Assembly: GCA_943326025.2 (NCBI GenBank)
Contig: CALPRR020000012.1
Span: 1 to 23,004, forward strand
Reading direction: 5' to 3'
Length of the DNA stretch: 23,004 nucleotides
Origin: Candidatus Kuenenia stuttgartensis
GTDB lineage: Bacteria; Bacteroidota; Bacteroidia; Flavobacteriales_D; Crocinitomicaceae
Shown: piece by piece, positions 16,601 through 23,004 of the stretch
Layout of the letters: every line of letters starts with the position of its first letter
Position numbering within the stretch: the first letter of the stretch is position 1
Notes under the pieces: generated by a model
The model's input: the letters and a program-made list of their open reading frames with translations, nothing else
Told to the model about the DNA's origin: nothing
The model's database searches: none
Program-made: the position numbers and the translations under genes

Positions 16601-17304
16601 AATGGAAGTATCCAATTCCATTTTTTAGGAGTTTTTAAATTAAAATGAAATAAGGTTATCAGCCAACAACCAATTGTAACAATTAATAAGAGCATTAAAA
16701 CAAAGGATTCAGCCCCTTTTGAAAGTTGATATTCATTAGGTAAAATAGAAAATAAATAACTTTGGTCTTTAGAAAATATTGGATAACCTGTTTCTTGATC
16801 CAATATAATATAAGCAGAAAAAGGAAGTGAAAATGCGGGTGAGAACTCATTGATTAATGCCTTGTTTTCATAGGAATAATCATTTTTAATTAAAAAAGAT
16901 GTCGCTATTGTATAATTTTTATACTGCTTAATTTTAGAATAATACCATCCATTTTGTAAGTGTAACACTCCGTTAGAAGGAAAATGGATATCTGCAAAAC
17001 GTAAAATTGGGAGTTGATTAGTACTCCAAAAGATTAATGAATCATTTTTATAAATATGGAGATTGATTTCCTTATTTGGGACATAGCTCGACCAAATTTT
17101 TGTATCTCCGTTTGTAATGATTCGATTTGTTTCTTGATTTAGATATGTATCTAATTTGTATTCTAATTCAGAAAAATCTTTTTTAAATTCTGTAATTGAT
17201 CGGCTGTAATTGACAGAAAACACTTCTAAATAATACCCAATAAATAAAAAGGTAAAGAGAAATGCGAATATTATTCGATAATATTTTTTAAACAGTAGAA
17301 TCAA
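13675..17304 (-). CDS. Large multi-pass membrane sensor histidine kinase, NtrY-type
   Basis: 1209 residues. The kinase core is at the C-terminus: HAMP (about 930-980), H-box VAHEIKNPLTPMK with phospho-acceptor His1002, N-box NNLIKNAIQS (about 1113-1122), DNGNGI, PYFTTK and GTGLGLAM motifs, ending EIPKG. The H-box form is that of NtrY-like kinases. Ahead of it is an unusually large sensor part: helix 1 (about 9-27), an extracytoplasmic segment (28-195), a block of about eight helices (197-452), a second extracytoplasmic region (453-690), two helices (about 693-716 and 731-754), a third extracytoplasmic domain (755-900) and a last helix (about 905-930). The start is TTG at 17304-17302; no ATG occurs near the N-terminus and an in-frame stop lies just upstream. 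It overlaps the end of udk by 17 bases. No response regulator gene adjoins it, so its partner is unknown. Confidence 0.93.
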   Translation of the reverse strand: MILLFKKYYRIIFAFLFTFLFIGYYLEVFSVNYSRSITEFKKDFSELEYKLDTYLNQETNRIITNGDTKIWSSYVPNKEINLHIYKNDSLIFWSTNQLPILRFADIHFPSNGVLHLQNGWYYSKIKQYKNYTIATSFLIKNDYSYENKALINEFSPAFSLPFSAYIILDQETGYPIFSKDQSYLFSILPNEYQLSKGAESFVLMLLLIVTIGCWLITLFHFNLKTPKKWNWILPLLIIFLRVLSIKFVWFGFMHETESFASSLYGTNEWFPNFFEYIINCLLIVYLIFFLKNKLTELPKKRFSIYIVFLFLISSWVLWIFILFLNRGLIENSSIPLVVDKLFSLNQYSIIAIASIGLLYYCFFLFFKEIIIAFKKQKFSFKIAILLQSIIGFIYFIYEFYFGNNLLFSSISPLILSLILVINVYKSKKSLRIAYGLSFLFLFSLLTTINLNEFNTRKESGERELYANQLASEKDIVTEVEYNLISQKISSDEFLQKFIHSPYPIGLSDFEDGMERRIFNGFWERYEMGFNLFDENNQSLIISKSNKEDDFNELNSILKKHGSISEIDSNLYFINDYTGHFSYISKQPLYKADSSILYLFCTFKSKKIPEEIGFPRLLISSKAKVFEPLENYSIAKYYDSHLVTKYGKFNYPSSDLALNNWKELKTGYYNSDNYNHYVYRKSTKDVIVLSAQNMTMLEFITSFSYLFTFFGLLLLPALYHFKFSEIFSNSFSLALKIQVVLISLVFLSLLAFGWGSGVFVSNQYNEFTNDVIREKLNSVEAEMKDKLGNQSELKIQDQGNYIELLLQNFARVFVTDINLYDQKGHIIATSRPKVFNVGLLSEQMNSEAFFQVDVKDKSEFIHQENIGSLGYSSAYTPFYNNEGKLLAYLNLQHFGQQKDFENQIQHFLVAIINVFMLLLAISILIAVFVSSWVTSPLRLLQESFSNVKFGKHNQQIQYSKKDEIGALVKDYNQKLEELEFTAQQLAKSERESAWREMAKQVAHEIKNPLTPMKLSIQQLQRIYDPNDVNSKAKIDKVAFSIIEQIDALTKIANEFSTFAKMPRPNETRFDLKPLIENVIEVFNDEEKVEISFTSAVHTCDVLADKDLMLRVFNNLIKNAIQSIPSDRIGLIEVSLKLIEGNYLITVSDNGNGIDQETQDKIFVPYFTTKGTGTGLGLAMVKQIVENHRGLIWFESILNVGTTFFVEIPKG

Positions 17305-17911
17305 TTTTATTTAATCGTTTGTTCAGTTCAATTACTAATTTATTAAAATCTTCATCGGCCCTTTGATCATTTCTAAACGTGAAATCGGAACTGTTTTCAT
17401 AGGGATGAACATATTTTTCAAAACATGGTAGAACATGATTCTTCCATTGATAAAGAATAGCTTCTCTTGAATATCCTCTAATTTCTTGGTCACGGTAAAG
17501 TCTTCTATCTAGTTGAACATTTGGATCGACATCTATAAAGATAGTGTAATCTAGTAATTCTCGAACACCTTTGAAGTAAAATAAAAATAAACCTTCTACA
17601 ATTATGAGTGCAGAAGATTCTAAAGTAATAAGTACATTTTTATTTGGAGGAGCATTAAAAAAGTATTCTTTAACTTCAATTGATTCACCATTTACCAATT
17701 TTTTTAAATCAGAAGTTAATTTTTGTTCATCTAATGCAGAAGGTAAATCAAAGTTAATTTCACCATTTTCATCTTTCAACTGTTTTTCAATCGGAAAATA
17801 ATAATTGTCTAATGAAAATATCGTTGGATTTAAATGTTTATAGTTATTAGAAATACGCTTTAAAAGTGTAGTTTTTCCAGAGCCACTGCCTCCGCATATT
17901 CCAATAATCAT
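17288..17911 (-). CDS. udk: Uridine kinase
   Basis: 207 residues, the normal size for uridine/cytidine kinase, which phosphorylates uridine and cytidine to UMP and CMP in the pyrimidine salvage pathway in the cytoplasm. The Walker A loop GGSGSGKTT spans residues 7-15. SLDNYYFP (33-40) carries the catalytic and nucleoside-binding Asp35 and Tyr residues. The segment with FDLPSALDE follows. The lid region RRLYRDQEIRGYSRE supplies phosphate-binding arginines. The C-terminus is charged and helical. The ATG at 17911 overlaps the TGA of the upstream gene (ATGA, 17911-17908), and the last 17 bases overlap the histidine kinase start. Translation of all three genes is therefore likely coupled. A phosphoribulokinase-like sister enzyme is possible but less likely, given the motifs and length. 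Confidence 0.93.
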   Translation of the reverse strand: MIIGICGGSGSGKTTLLKRISNNYKHLNPTIFSLDNYYFPIEKQLKDENGEINFDLPSALDEQKLTSDLKKLVNGESIEVKEYFFNAPPNKNVLITLESSALIIVEGLFLFYFKGVRELLDYTIFIDVDPNVQLDRRLYRDQEIRGYSREAILYQWKNHVLPCFEKYVHPYENSSDFTFRNDQRADEDFNKLVIELNKRLNKIDSTV

Positions 17912-19137
17912 CTGACTTGATATTCAAATTTAACATTACCAGCTTTATTCAACTGACCTAAATTGAATGTATAGATTCTATTTTGCAATTTAAAAATAAA
18001 ATCATTTTTATTTTCATCAAAAATAAATCTACTTGGATTGAATAATAATTGAGGTGAATAATTAGTTGAAATAACTTCCATTGTTTTATCAAAAGGAATC
18101 AATTTCACAACTGGTTGAATTGTATTTTCTAATTTTATTGCTAAACCTTCATTCAACGCCATTACTCCAAATTTTAAAGTTTGTTTAGAAGCTGAAATGG
18201 ATGAATGTCCTATTAAATCCCATTTATCTTGATTAAAAACATACGATTGTAAATCTTTAGAACTTCCTTCATTTTTAATGCCCGAAAGATAAAATTTACC
18301 ATTAATATGCGTTAAAACCGATTTTTCAATTGAATTTTCATTCTTCAGATAATTTTTACCATCTGTTCCAAAACCGACATTTTCAATCATATCAAATTTA
18401 CCATCTAAATCAGGAAGAAATGTTGAAATTTTTGACTCAACACGCGTATTGAATTCTTTTACAGTAAACCCATCTTTCTTTTTTTGATTATCTCTAGTGG
18501 CAAAATATATTTGTTCGTTTGTTGAACCAACAAAAAACCATCCGTTTGTAAGTTTATCTTTAATTGCTTGTTCACTAGTCTCTCCAATTATTCCTGTATA
18601 TACTGTTAAATTGTGATGAGTCATTGAAGCAGCAATATCTATGTATTTTTTATCTTTTTTATTATGATATCTGAAAACATGAATAAGTGCTTTATCTGTA
18701 TTTATGATGTCAATTAAGGTCAAATCTTCTTGCGTCAATGGAAATAATTTTTTGACAGCATAATATAAATCAGTAGCTGAAGATTTAACGGTTCCAGCAG
18801 TATTTATTTGACTGTAAGCATATTTCCCATCGATCATCGTTAAATTATCCAGAAAATAGATGTACCTAGCATTTTCTCCAGAAATTAAATAACTTGTTTT
18901 ATTTACTGGGTTGAAACTTTCTTTCCACATAAATGTGCTAGTCGATTGTTTTCCCACAAATGTTAAGAAAACTTTCATCGACTTCCAAGATTGATCTCTA
19001 TTAACCAAAAATGCACCATTTCCTTTCCATTCAACAAGTTCATAAAATGGAAATGTTTCTGCAGGAATATCGATTACTGATTGTGCGAATATAAATCCTT
19101 GAAAAATAAAGGAAATTACTAAAAGTATATGTTTCAT
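17908..19137 (-). CDS. Secreted protein of unknown function
   Basis: 409 residues beginning with a clear signal peptide (MKHILLVISFIFQGFIFAQ, cleavage near 18-19). There is no lipobox, no transmembrane helix in the mature part and no T9SS tail, so a periplasmic or outer-membrane-associated location is most likely. I recognise no family. The mature region is rich in short beta-strand patterns with aromatic residues (for example NGWFFVGSTNEQIYFATRDN, and near the end FIFKLQNRIYTFNLGQL), which would fit a beta-propeller-like or repetitive beta fold. That is inference. It is the first gene of the operon with udk and the membrane kinase and overlaps udk by 4 bases. A role in the signal sensed by the kinase is possible but unproven. 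Confidence 0.85.
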   Translation of the reverse strand: MKHILLVISFIFQGFIFAQSVIDIPAETFPFYELVEWKGNGAFLVNRDQSWKSMKVFLTFVGKQSTSTFMWKESFNPVNKTSYLISGENARYIYFLDNLTMIDGKYAYSQINTAGTVKSSATDLYYAVKKLFPLTQEDLTLIDIINTDKALIHVFRYHNKKDKKYIDIAASMTHHNLTVYTGIIGETSEQAIKDKLTNGWFFVGSTNEQIYFATRDNQKKKDGFTVKEFNTRVESKISTFLPDLDGKFDMIENVGFGTDGKNYLKNENSIEKSVLTHINGKFYLSGIKNEGSSKDLQSYVFNQDKWDLIGHSSISASKQTLKFGVMALNEGLAIKLENTIQPVVKLIPFDKTMEVISTNYSPQLLFNPSRFIFDENKNDFIFKLQNRIYTFNLGQLNKAGNVKFEYQVR

Positions 19138-19373
19138 TTAAAATTTGCTTTGAACTGCTAAAATAATGCTTATGTTGAATATTTAGTAAGGGATTAATAA
19201 GAATTAATCAACACTCAACTAAAAAACGGATTTACTCGTGTATTATTTTAATGATTTCTTAAGTAGAAATGTATAAAACAATAAACATTTCTATTAAAAA
19301 TGTAATATATTATTTAATAAATAAGTAATTTTCAATTCAAGATTCTATTTCAAGCTATTAAAATTTAAATATT
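19138..19373. promoter_or_regulatory. Divergent intergenic region between the udk operon and the protease gene
   Basis: This 236-base AT-rich gap must carry promoters for both directions, but I found no exact TAnnTTTG box on either strand. Near matches such as TAATTTTC on the plus strand are weak. It contains one clear inverted repeat (listed separately) and no small ORF I would defend. Confidence 0.45.
19264..19293. repeat. 9-bp perfect inverted repeat upstream of the protease gene
   Basis: TAGAAATGT at 19264-19272 and its exact reverse complement ACATTTCTA at 19285-19293, separated by 12 bases (arm centres 21 bases apart, about two helical turns). It lies 81 bases before the protease ATG. 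The spacing suits a dimeric regulator binding one DNA face; a leader hairpin is the alternative. Confidence 0.5.
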
Positions 19374-21659
19374 ATGACCTTTAAGATATTTTCTCTTTTC
19401 TCTTTTTTATTCGTTAGCAACTCATTTTTTTCACAAATTTCAAATTTTGGGTTGCCAATTAGTTATAAAGATAAATTCTCAAAAACAAAAGAATTTTATC
19501 AAACACCTATAGTAAATGCAGCTGATCAAATATTATTAGATGAACATGAACAAAAATTAAATGGTTTAAAAATGTATCGTTTTGGAAAAGAATTTCCGGT
19601 TTCGATAGATTTAATTTCGGAGAGTAAAAAGACTATATTACATAATGGTGATTGTGTTTATCAATTTGGAATCGAGTGCAAAGATGCCATTTCAATCAAT
19701 GTCATTTTTGATCAATTCAAATTAGGCAAAGGTGTTCGCGTTTATTTAGCAGATGTGAATGAGAAATCTTATGATGGTGCTTACACTAGTTTAAACAATA
19801 ATTCATCCAATATATTAGGAACAGATTTGATTTATACTCAAAAAGCTATTATTGAAATATTTGTTCCAAAAGAAAGTATTGGTAAATCAATCTTACATTT
19901 AGGAACAATAGTTCACGGTTATAGAGATTTAAATCAGTTAGCAAAATCTTTAAATTCATCAGGCTCTTGTGAAATTGATGTTAATTGTCCGCTAGGAGCA
20001 GGATGGGAAAATCAGCGTAATTCAGTTGCTATGATGGTAAATGGAGGTGGATTTTGTACTGGTTCATTAGTGAATAATACTTCAGGAACTGTGATACCTT
20101 ATTTTTTAACTGCTAATCATTGCGGAACTTCTGTTGCTTCTGTTGTTTTTCGTTTTCGCTGGGAATCTCCCGCAGGACAAGTTGACTGTGCGACATCAGC
20201 TCCTTCAGTGAATGGACCAGATACTATGAATATTAACGGTGCCATTTTAAGAGCAAATAGTGCAAATTCAGATTTCCTTTTAGCAGAATTGAACTCCGCT
20301 CCAAATCCAAATTGGGGAATTTATTACAACGGATGGGATCGTTCTGGAATAGCAGCAACACAATTAACTGGAATTCATCATCCTGCAGGAGATATTAAGA
20401 AAATCTCTAGGGACAATAGTACAGCTGTAGAAAGTACTTGGACTGGAACACCATTAAATAACCATTGGAGAGTTCCATCTTGGGACGAAGGTGTTACAGA
20501 AGGAGGTTCTTCTGGTTCACCTTTATTTGATGAAAATCATAGAACAATTGGACAATTACATGGAGGAGGATCTAGTTGTGGGTTAGCTCCTGCTCAACTC
20601 TGGGATGATTATGGAAAATTTTCTATTTCTTGGGAAGGTGAAGGATCAAATTCTAATAGATTAAGGAATTGGTTAGATCCATCAAATCTTGGAAGTTTAT
20701 TTATTGATGGGCTTGATCCATTGGTTCCAAATGCGTTATTAGATGCAGGTTTAAATTCCCCTGAAAACGTAAATGGTAATATTTGTGGAACGACTACTTT
20801 AACTCCCAAAATTACAATTTCAAATTCAGGATCAACAACCTTAACTTCAGTTGATATCAATTACGGTTTTGATGGTGTTACGAACTTAACATATAATTGG
20901 ACTGGTTCACTTTCAACATATCAAACTGAAACAGTTACTTTGCCAAATTCAACATTAACATCCGGTAATCATAGTTTTTCAGCATATGTTACAAATCCAA
21001 ATGGAGGTATTGATGAAAACATCAATAATGATTTAATTTCTGATAGTTTAAATATTATTATAGATGGTGAAATCGACACATTAAATTTAACGTTAGATGA
21101 ATATGGAAGTGAAATAACATGGAATTTAAAGGATGTAAATTCTGAAATTATTTATTCTGGAGGGCCGTATTCAGACGCTGCTTCTTGTGTTACAACTTTA
21201 GTTAAAATTCCTATGTGTTTGAATTATGGATGTTATGATTTTACAATAATAGACGATGTTTTTGGAGATGGGTTGAGTACAACAGGATGTGAGGGAAGTT
21301 ATACAATCACCCGACCAGATAATACAGTGGCAATCGAGTTATTAGTTGAAGACGCAAATTTCGGTGCCTCAAACACTAAAAACTATTGTATTGCAGATAA
21401 CCTATCATTAGATGAATTATATCAAAAAGAGCAAATTCTCATTTACCCAAACCCAACTTCAACTGAAATAACTATTGATACGAAATATTTAAATCCAACC
21501 AAAATTGAAGTTATGTCTATAATTGGTCAAACTATTTCATCAAATACAGATGTCTCTAACCTAACAAAAATAGATGTTTCTAATTTCTCAAAAGGTATAT
21601 ACTTAGTGAAAATCACCTCAAAAACTGGAGTGATTTTGAAAGAGGTTTTTGTGAGATAG
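19374..21659 (+). CDS. T9SS-secreted trypsin-like serine protease, lysyl endopeptidase type
   Basis: 761 residues. Signal peptide about 1-20 (ends SFFSQ), then a propeptide-like region to about 200. The trypsin-fold protease domain follows (about 205-445), with triad His249 (FLTANHCG), Asp300 (NSDFLLAEL) and Ser380 (EGGSSGSPLFD). The 51- and 80-residue spacings and motifs such as HHPAGDIKKIS and GQLHGG.SSC match Achromobacter lysyl endopeptidase. Asp411 in WDDYGK aligns with the S1-pocket aspartate that I recall giving that enzyme Lys specificity. Downstream are a CARDB/Ig-like module (about 452-555), a second beta domain common in secreted Bacteroidota proteins (about 563-672, with LDEYGSEITW and FGDGLS), and a type A sorting tail from about 688 (ILIYPNPTSTEI ... 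KGIYLVKITSKTG). It should be exported through the T9SS and cut proteins after lysine outside the cell. The start at ATG 19374 directly precedes the signal peptide. Confidence 0.93.
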   Translation: MTFKIFSLFSFLFVSNSFFSQISNFGLPISYKDKFSKTKEFYQTPIVNAADQILLDEHEQKLNGLKMYRFGKEFPVSIDLISESKKTILHNGDCVYQFGIECKDAISINVIFDQFKLGKGVRVYLADVNEKSYDGAYTSLNNNSSNILGTDLIYTQKAIIEIFVPKESIGKSILHLGTIVHGYRDLNQLAKSLNSSGSCEIDVNCPLGAGWENQRNSVAMMVNGGGFCTGSLVNNTSGTVIPYFLTANHCGTSVASVVFRFRWESPAGQVDCATSAPSVNGPDTMNINGAILRANSANSDFLLAELNSAPNPNWGIYYNGWDRSGIAATQLTGIHHPAGDIKKISRDNSTAVESTWTGTPLNNHWRVPSWDEGVTEGGSSGSPLFDENHRTIGQLHGGGSSCGLAPAQLWDDYGKFSISWEGEGSNSNRLRNWLDPSNLGSLFIDGLDPLVPNALLDAGLNSPENVNGNICGTTTLTPKITISNSGSTTLTSVDINYGFDGVTNLTYNWTGSLSTYQTETVTLPNSTLTSGNHSFSAYVTNPNGGIDENINNDLISDSLNIIIDGEIDTLNLTLDEYGSEITWNLKDVNSEIIYSGGPYSDAASCVTTLVKIPMCLNYGCYDFTIIDDVFGDGLSTTGCEGSYTITRPDNTVAIELLVEDANFGASNTKNYCIADNLSLDELYQKEQILIYPNPTSTEITIDTKYLNPTKIEVMSIIGQTISSNTDVSNLTKIDVSNFSKGIYLVKITSKTGVILKEVFVR

Positions 21660-21868
21660 GGCTGGGGGAATTTTGGATTATTGATTTTGAATTTTGAATT
21701 GGTTGCGCTTCAAGCTGAAATACATATTAAATGTTCTGACTAATTTTTAGATTTTATTTATAGTTTTGAAGCAATTTACCTCAGGATTTCAAATCCAACG
21801 GAGCAGATCTTATTTCGTAGTGAAAGGATACGCTAAAACGAGAACAAATTATACAAAAAAATCTAATT
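21660..21868. other. Intergenic sequence after the protease gene, no gene seen
   Basis: No convincing ORF. It has a short tandem TTTTGAA copy pair near 21683-21696 and an odd palindrome GGATTT-C-AAATCC at 21784-21796. Its mixed composition (runs such as GGGCTGGGGGAATTTTGG at the start) differs from the neighbouring coding DNA. I found no clear terminator for the protease gene. It may be part of the repeat composite that follows. Confidence 0.4.
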
Positions 21869-21930
21869 TCTAACAGCGAAACTTGTCCCGATTTATCGGG
21901 AGCGATCTAACAGCGAAGCGGTTCTAATGT
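21869..21930. repeat. Direct repeat flanking a hairpin, candidate dispersed intergenic element
   Basis: TCTAACAGCGAA occurs at 21869-21880 and again at 21906-21917. Between the copies is a compact hairpin TCCCGA-TTTA-TCGGGA (21886-21901). After the second copy comes GCGGTTCTAATGTCTA, which partly echoes the same motif. The element abuts the TAG stop of lrp at 21931. From general familiarity, short TCTAACAGCG-type and TCCCGAT palindromic units recur between genes in Flavobacteriales, so I read it as a dispersed intergenic repeat. It could also serve as the 3' end hairpin of lrp. Confidence 0.5.
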
Positions 21931-22380
21931 CTACCCTTCCTTCAACGTTCGCATCACAAAAGAAGTTTGTACATTAGCTATATTTGGGATTGTTGCCAAT
22001 TTATTTCTTAAAAATTGCTGGTATTCTTCCATGTCAGCGACTTCTATGTATAATAAATAATCGATGTTTCCGGCAATATGGTGACAAGAAACCACTTCTT
22101 CTAATTCAACAATTGATTGCTCAAATTGTTCAATGAGTTCTAGGTTGTGAGATTTTAAAGATGTTTGGCAATAGACTTGTAAACCTTTACCTATTTTTTT
22201 TCGATTAATTTTGGCACTATAACCTACGATTACACCTCTTCGTTCCAATCTTTTAATTCGCTCAAATGTTGGTGTTACTGTTAAACCAATTTTTGAGGCA
22301 ATTTCTTTGGTTCCTAATTTAGAATTAGACAAAAGTAACTGTATTATCTGTTGATCAATCTGATCTATAAATTCTTCCAT
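21931..22380 (-). CDS. Lrp/AsnC family transcriptional regulator
   Basis: 149 residues, typical for the family. The N-terminal winged helix-turn-helix (about 1-60) has the hallmark pattern IDQQIIQLLLSNSKLGTKEIA then GLTVTPTFERIKRLERRGVI. The C-terminal RAM domain (about 65-145), which binds amino-acid effectors and builds dimers and octamers, includes SCHHIAGNIDYLLYIEVADM and ends in a strand with VMRTLKEG. It is a cytoplasmic DNA-binding protein controlling amino-acid-responsive genes; its targets cannot be read from sequence. The ATG is at 22380. Lrp-type genes often regulate themselves or a divergent neighbour. Here the divergent gene is a secreted protein starting at 22579, and the gap holds several palindromes. 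Confidence 0.95.
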   Translation of the reverse strand: MEEFIDQIDQQIIQLLLSNSKLGTKEIASKIGLTVTPTFERIKRLERRGVIVGYSAKINRKKIGKGLQVYCQTSLKSHNLELIEQFEQSIVELEEVVSCHHIAGNIDYLLYIEVADMEEYQQFLRNKLATIPNIANVQTSFVMRTLKEG

Positions 22381-22412
22381 TTTCTAGCTATTTCTAATTA
22401 ATAAGATCTATT

Positions 22413-22483
22413 TTCTAAATATATTATAAATATTAGAATTATAATCTTTAATTAAAGCAATTAATAATTTTTTTAATTATTAA
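22413..22483. promoter_or_regulatory. Cluster of AT-rich palindromes between lrp and the divergent secreted gene
   Basis: Three inverted repeats lie within 71 bases upstream of lrp: TTCTAA/TTAGAA (22413-22418 and 22433-22438), a perfect palindrome CTTTAATTAAAG (22446-22457), and TTAATAATT/AATTATTAA with a 5-base T loop (22461-22483). Lrp-family operators are AT-rich imperfect palindromes, often in phased groups, so autoregulation is plausible. In DNA this AT-rich, palindromes also arise by chance, and no exact TAnnTTTG promoter was found here. Confidence 0.4.
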
Positions 22484-22578
22484 GCAACCCCCTCAAATAC
22501 GTTTCGTTATATATTTAACAATGAAGTTACAATTTTAAATTCTAGATAAATTTTTGAACTTCTATTAAATTAATTATT

Positions 22579-23004
22579 ATGAAAAAAATATTCGCACTAC
22601 TAATTATTAACATGGCATTCACCGGCAATGCACAAGTTACAGGAGCTACTTTACCAGAAAATAACAATGGAAGTATTCAACTTGATACAACAGGAAAAAA
22701 TCTAAAAAGTTGGATTTTATATAAAGTGGAAAATCATACAACTGGACCTATGATGAGTTATAATGAATTACTAATGGATTCTCTACCTATAGGTAATTAC
22801 TGGTTGCTCGGCACTTCTAAAGATCCAAATTATCCATTTAATTATTGCTTTGAAGCGCAATATTCAATCGGAGTTAAACCTTCAAATCCATGTCCAACTT
22901 CAAACAATTTGAACATCTTTTATTTGATAGATTCATTGCCAAATGGACCAAAATTAGATTACTTCTGTGCACAACCATCATCAAACATTTTATATCAGGA
23001 TCTA
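22579..23004 (+). CDS. Secreted protein, N-terminal part (runs off the window)
   Basis: An open frame of 142 codons to the window end with no stop. It starts MKKIFALLIINMAFTGNAQV, a good signal peptide with cleavage near 18-19. The mature part (GSIQLDTTGKNLKSWILYKV, then LLMDSLPIGNYWLLGTSKDP) faintly resembles the SprB-type repeat rhythm of Bacteroidota surface proteins (GSI.L ... W ... L..G.Y), but this is a weak impression. Cys residues appear at FNYCFEA, NPCPT and DYFCAQ. A C-terminal T9SS tail would be expected if it is a surface protein, but lies outside the window. The ATG follows an AT-rich leader without Shine-Dalgarno, as usual here. It is divergent from lrp and could be a target of it. 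Confidence 0.8.
   Translation, partial: MKKIFALLIINMAFTGNAQVTGATLPENNNGSIQLDTTGKNLKSWILYKVENHTTGPMMSYNELLMDSLPIGNYWLLGTSKDPNYPFNYCFEAQYSIGVKPSNPCPTSNNLNIFYLIDSLPNGPKLDYFCAQPSSNILYQDL

Noticed and set aside
21609..21637. Inverted repeat AAAATCAC / GTGATTTT near the end of the protease gene
   Set aside because: It lies wholly inside the coding sequence of the sorting domain, has a 13-base loop and no U-tract after it. More likely a by-product of codons than a terminator.
1..23004. CRISPR arrays, tRNA/rRNA genes, insertion sequences, phage or defence modules
   Set aside because: I looked for regular repeat-spacer patterns, tRNA-like segments, transposase motifs and integrase genes and saw none; nearly all sequence is accounted for by the genes listed.

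Overview
The window is AT-rich chromosomal DNA from a member of the Bacteroidota, most likely the order Flavobacteriales. The evidence is an intact sprA (type IX secretion translocon), two secreted proteins ending in type A T9SS sorting domains, TAnnTTTG-type promoter boxes, and the near absence of Shine-Dalgarno sequences. I cannot name the genus from sequence alone. A Crocinitomicaceae/Fluviicola-like or Flavobacterium-like organism would fit.

Left part (1-10374, minus strand): a tightly packed operon reading maeB (malic enzyme), ruvA (Holliday junction helicase subunit), sprA (giant outer membrane translocon) and a GNAT acetyltransferase cut by the window edge. The gaps are only 3 bases. 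Next comes a monocistronic secreted protein (10527-12389, minus) with an Omp28-like CGPC thioredoxin-type head, a choice-of-anchor-J-like module and a T9SS tail. It has its own TAnnTTTG promoter and a strong hairpin terminator.

Middle (12665-19137): a small two-helix membrane protein (minus) sits divergent from a Qnr-like pentapeptide-repeat protein (plus). That gene converges, with a 6-base gap, on a three-gene minus-strand operon: a secreted protein of unknown function, uridine kinase udk, and a very large (1209 aa) membrane histidine kinase of NtrY type. These three genes overlap by 4 and 17 bases, so they are probably translationally coupled. No response regulator is adjacent.

Right part (19374-23004): a T9SS-exported trypsin-like protease (plus) with the catalytic triad and Lys-specificity aspartate of lysyl endopeptidases. 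It is followed by an intergenic composite of short repeats and a hairpin, then an Lrp/AsnC regulator (minus). Divergent from the regulator is the beginning of another secreted protein (plus) that runs off the window. The gap upstream of the regulator holds several AT-rich palindromes that could be its own operator.

The common theme is type IX secretion: the translocon itself plus two cargo proteins, which share a homologous CARDB/Ig-like module. Most of the window is ordinary core genome. I saw no tRNA or rRNA gene, CRISPR array, insertion sequence, phage or defence island, and no convincing wholly new system. The points most worth following up are the oversized orphan kinase operon, the TTG starts of sprA and the kinase, the shared module of the two cargos, the repeat composite at 21869-21930 and the palindrome cluster upstream of lrp.
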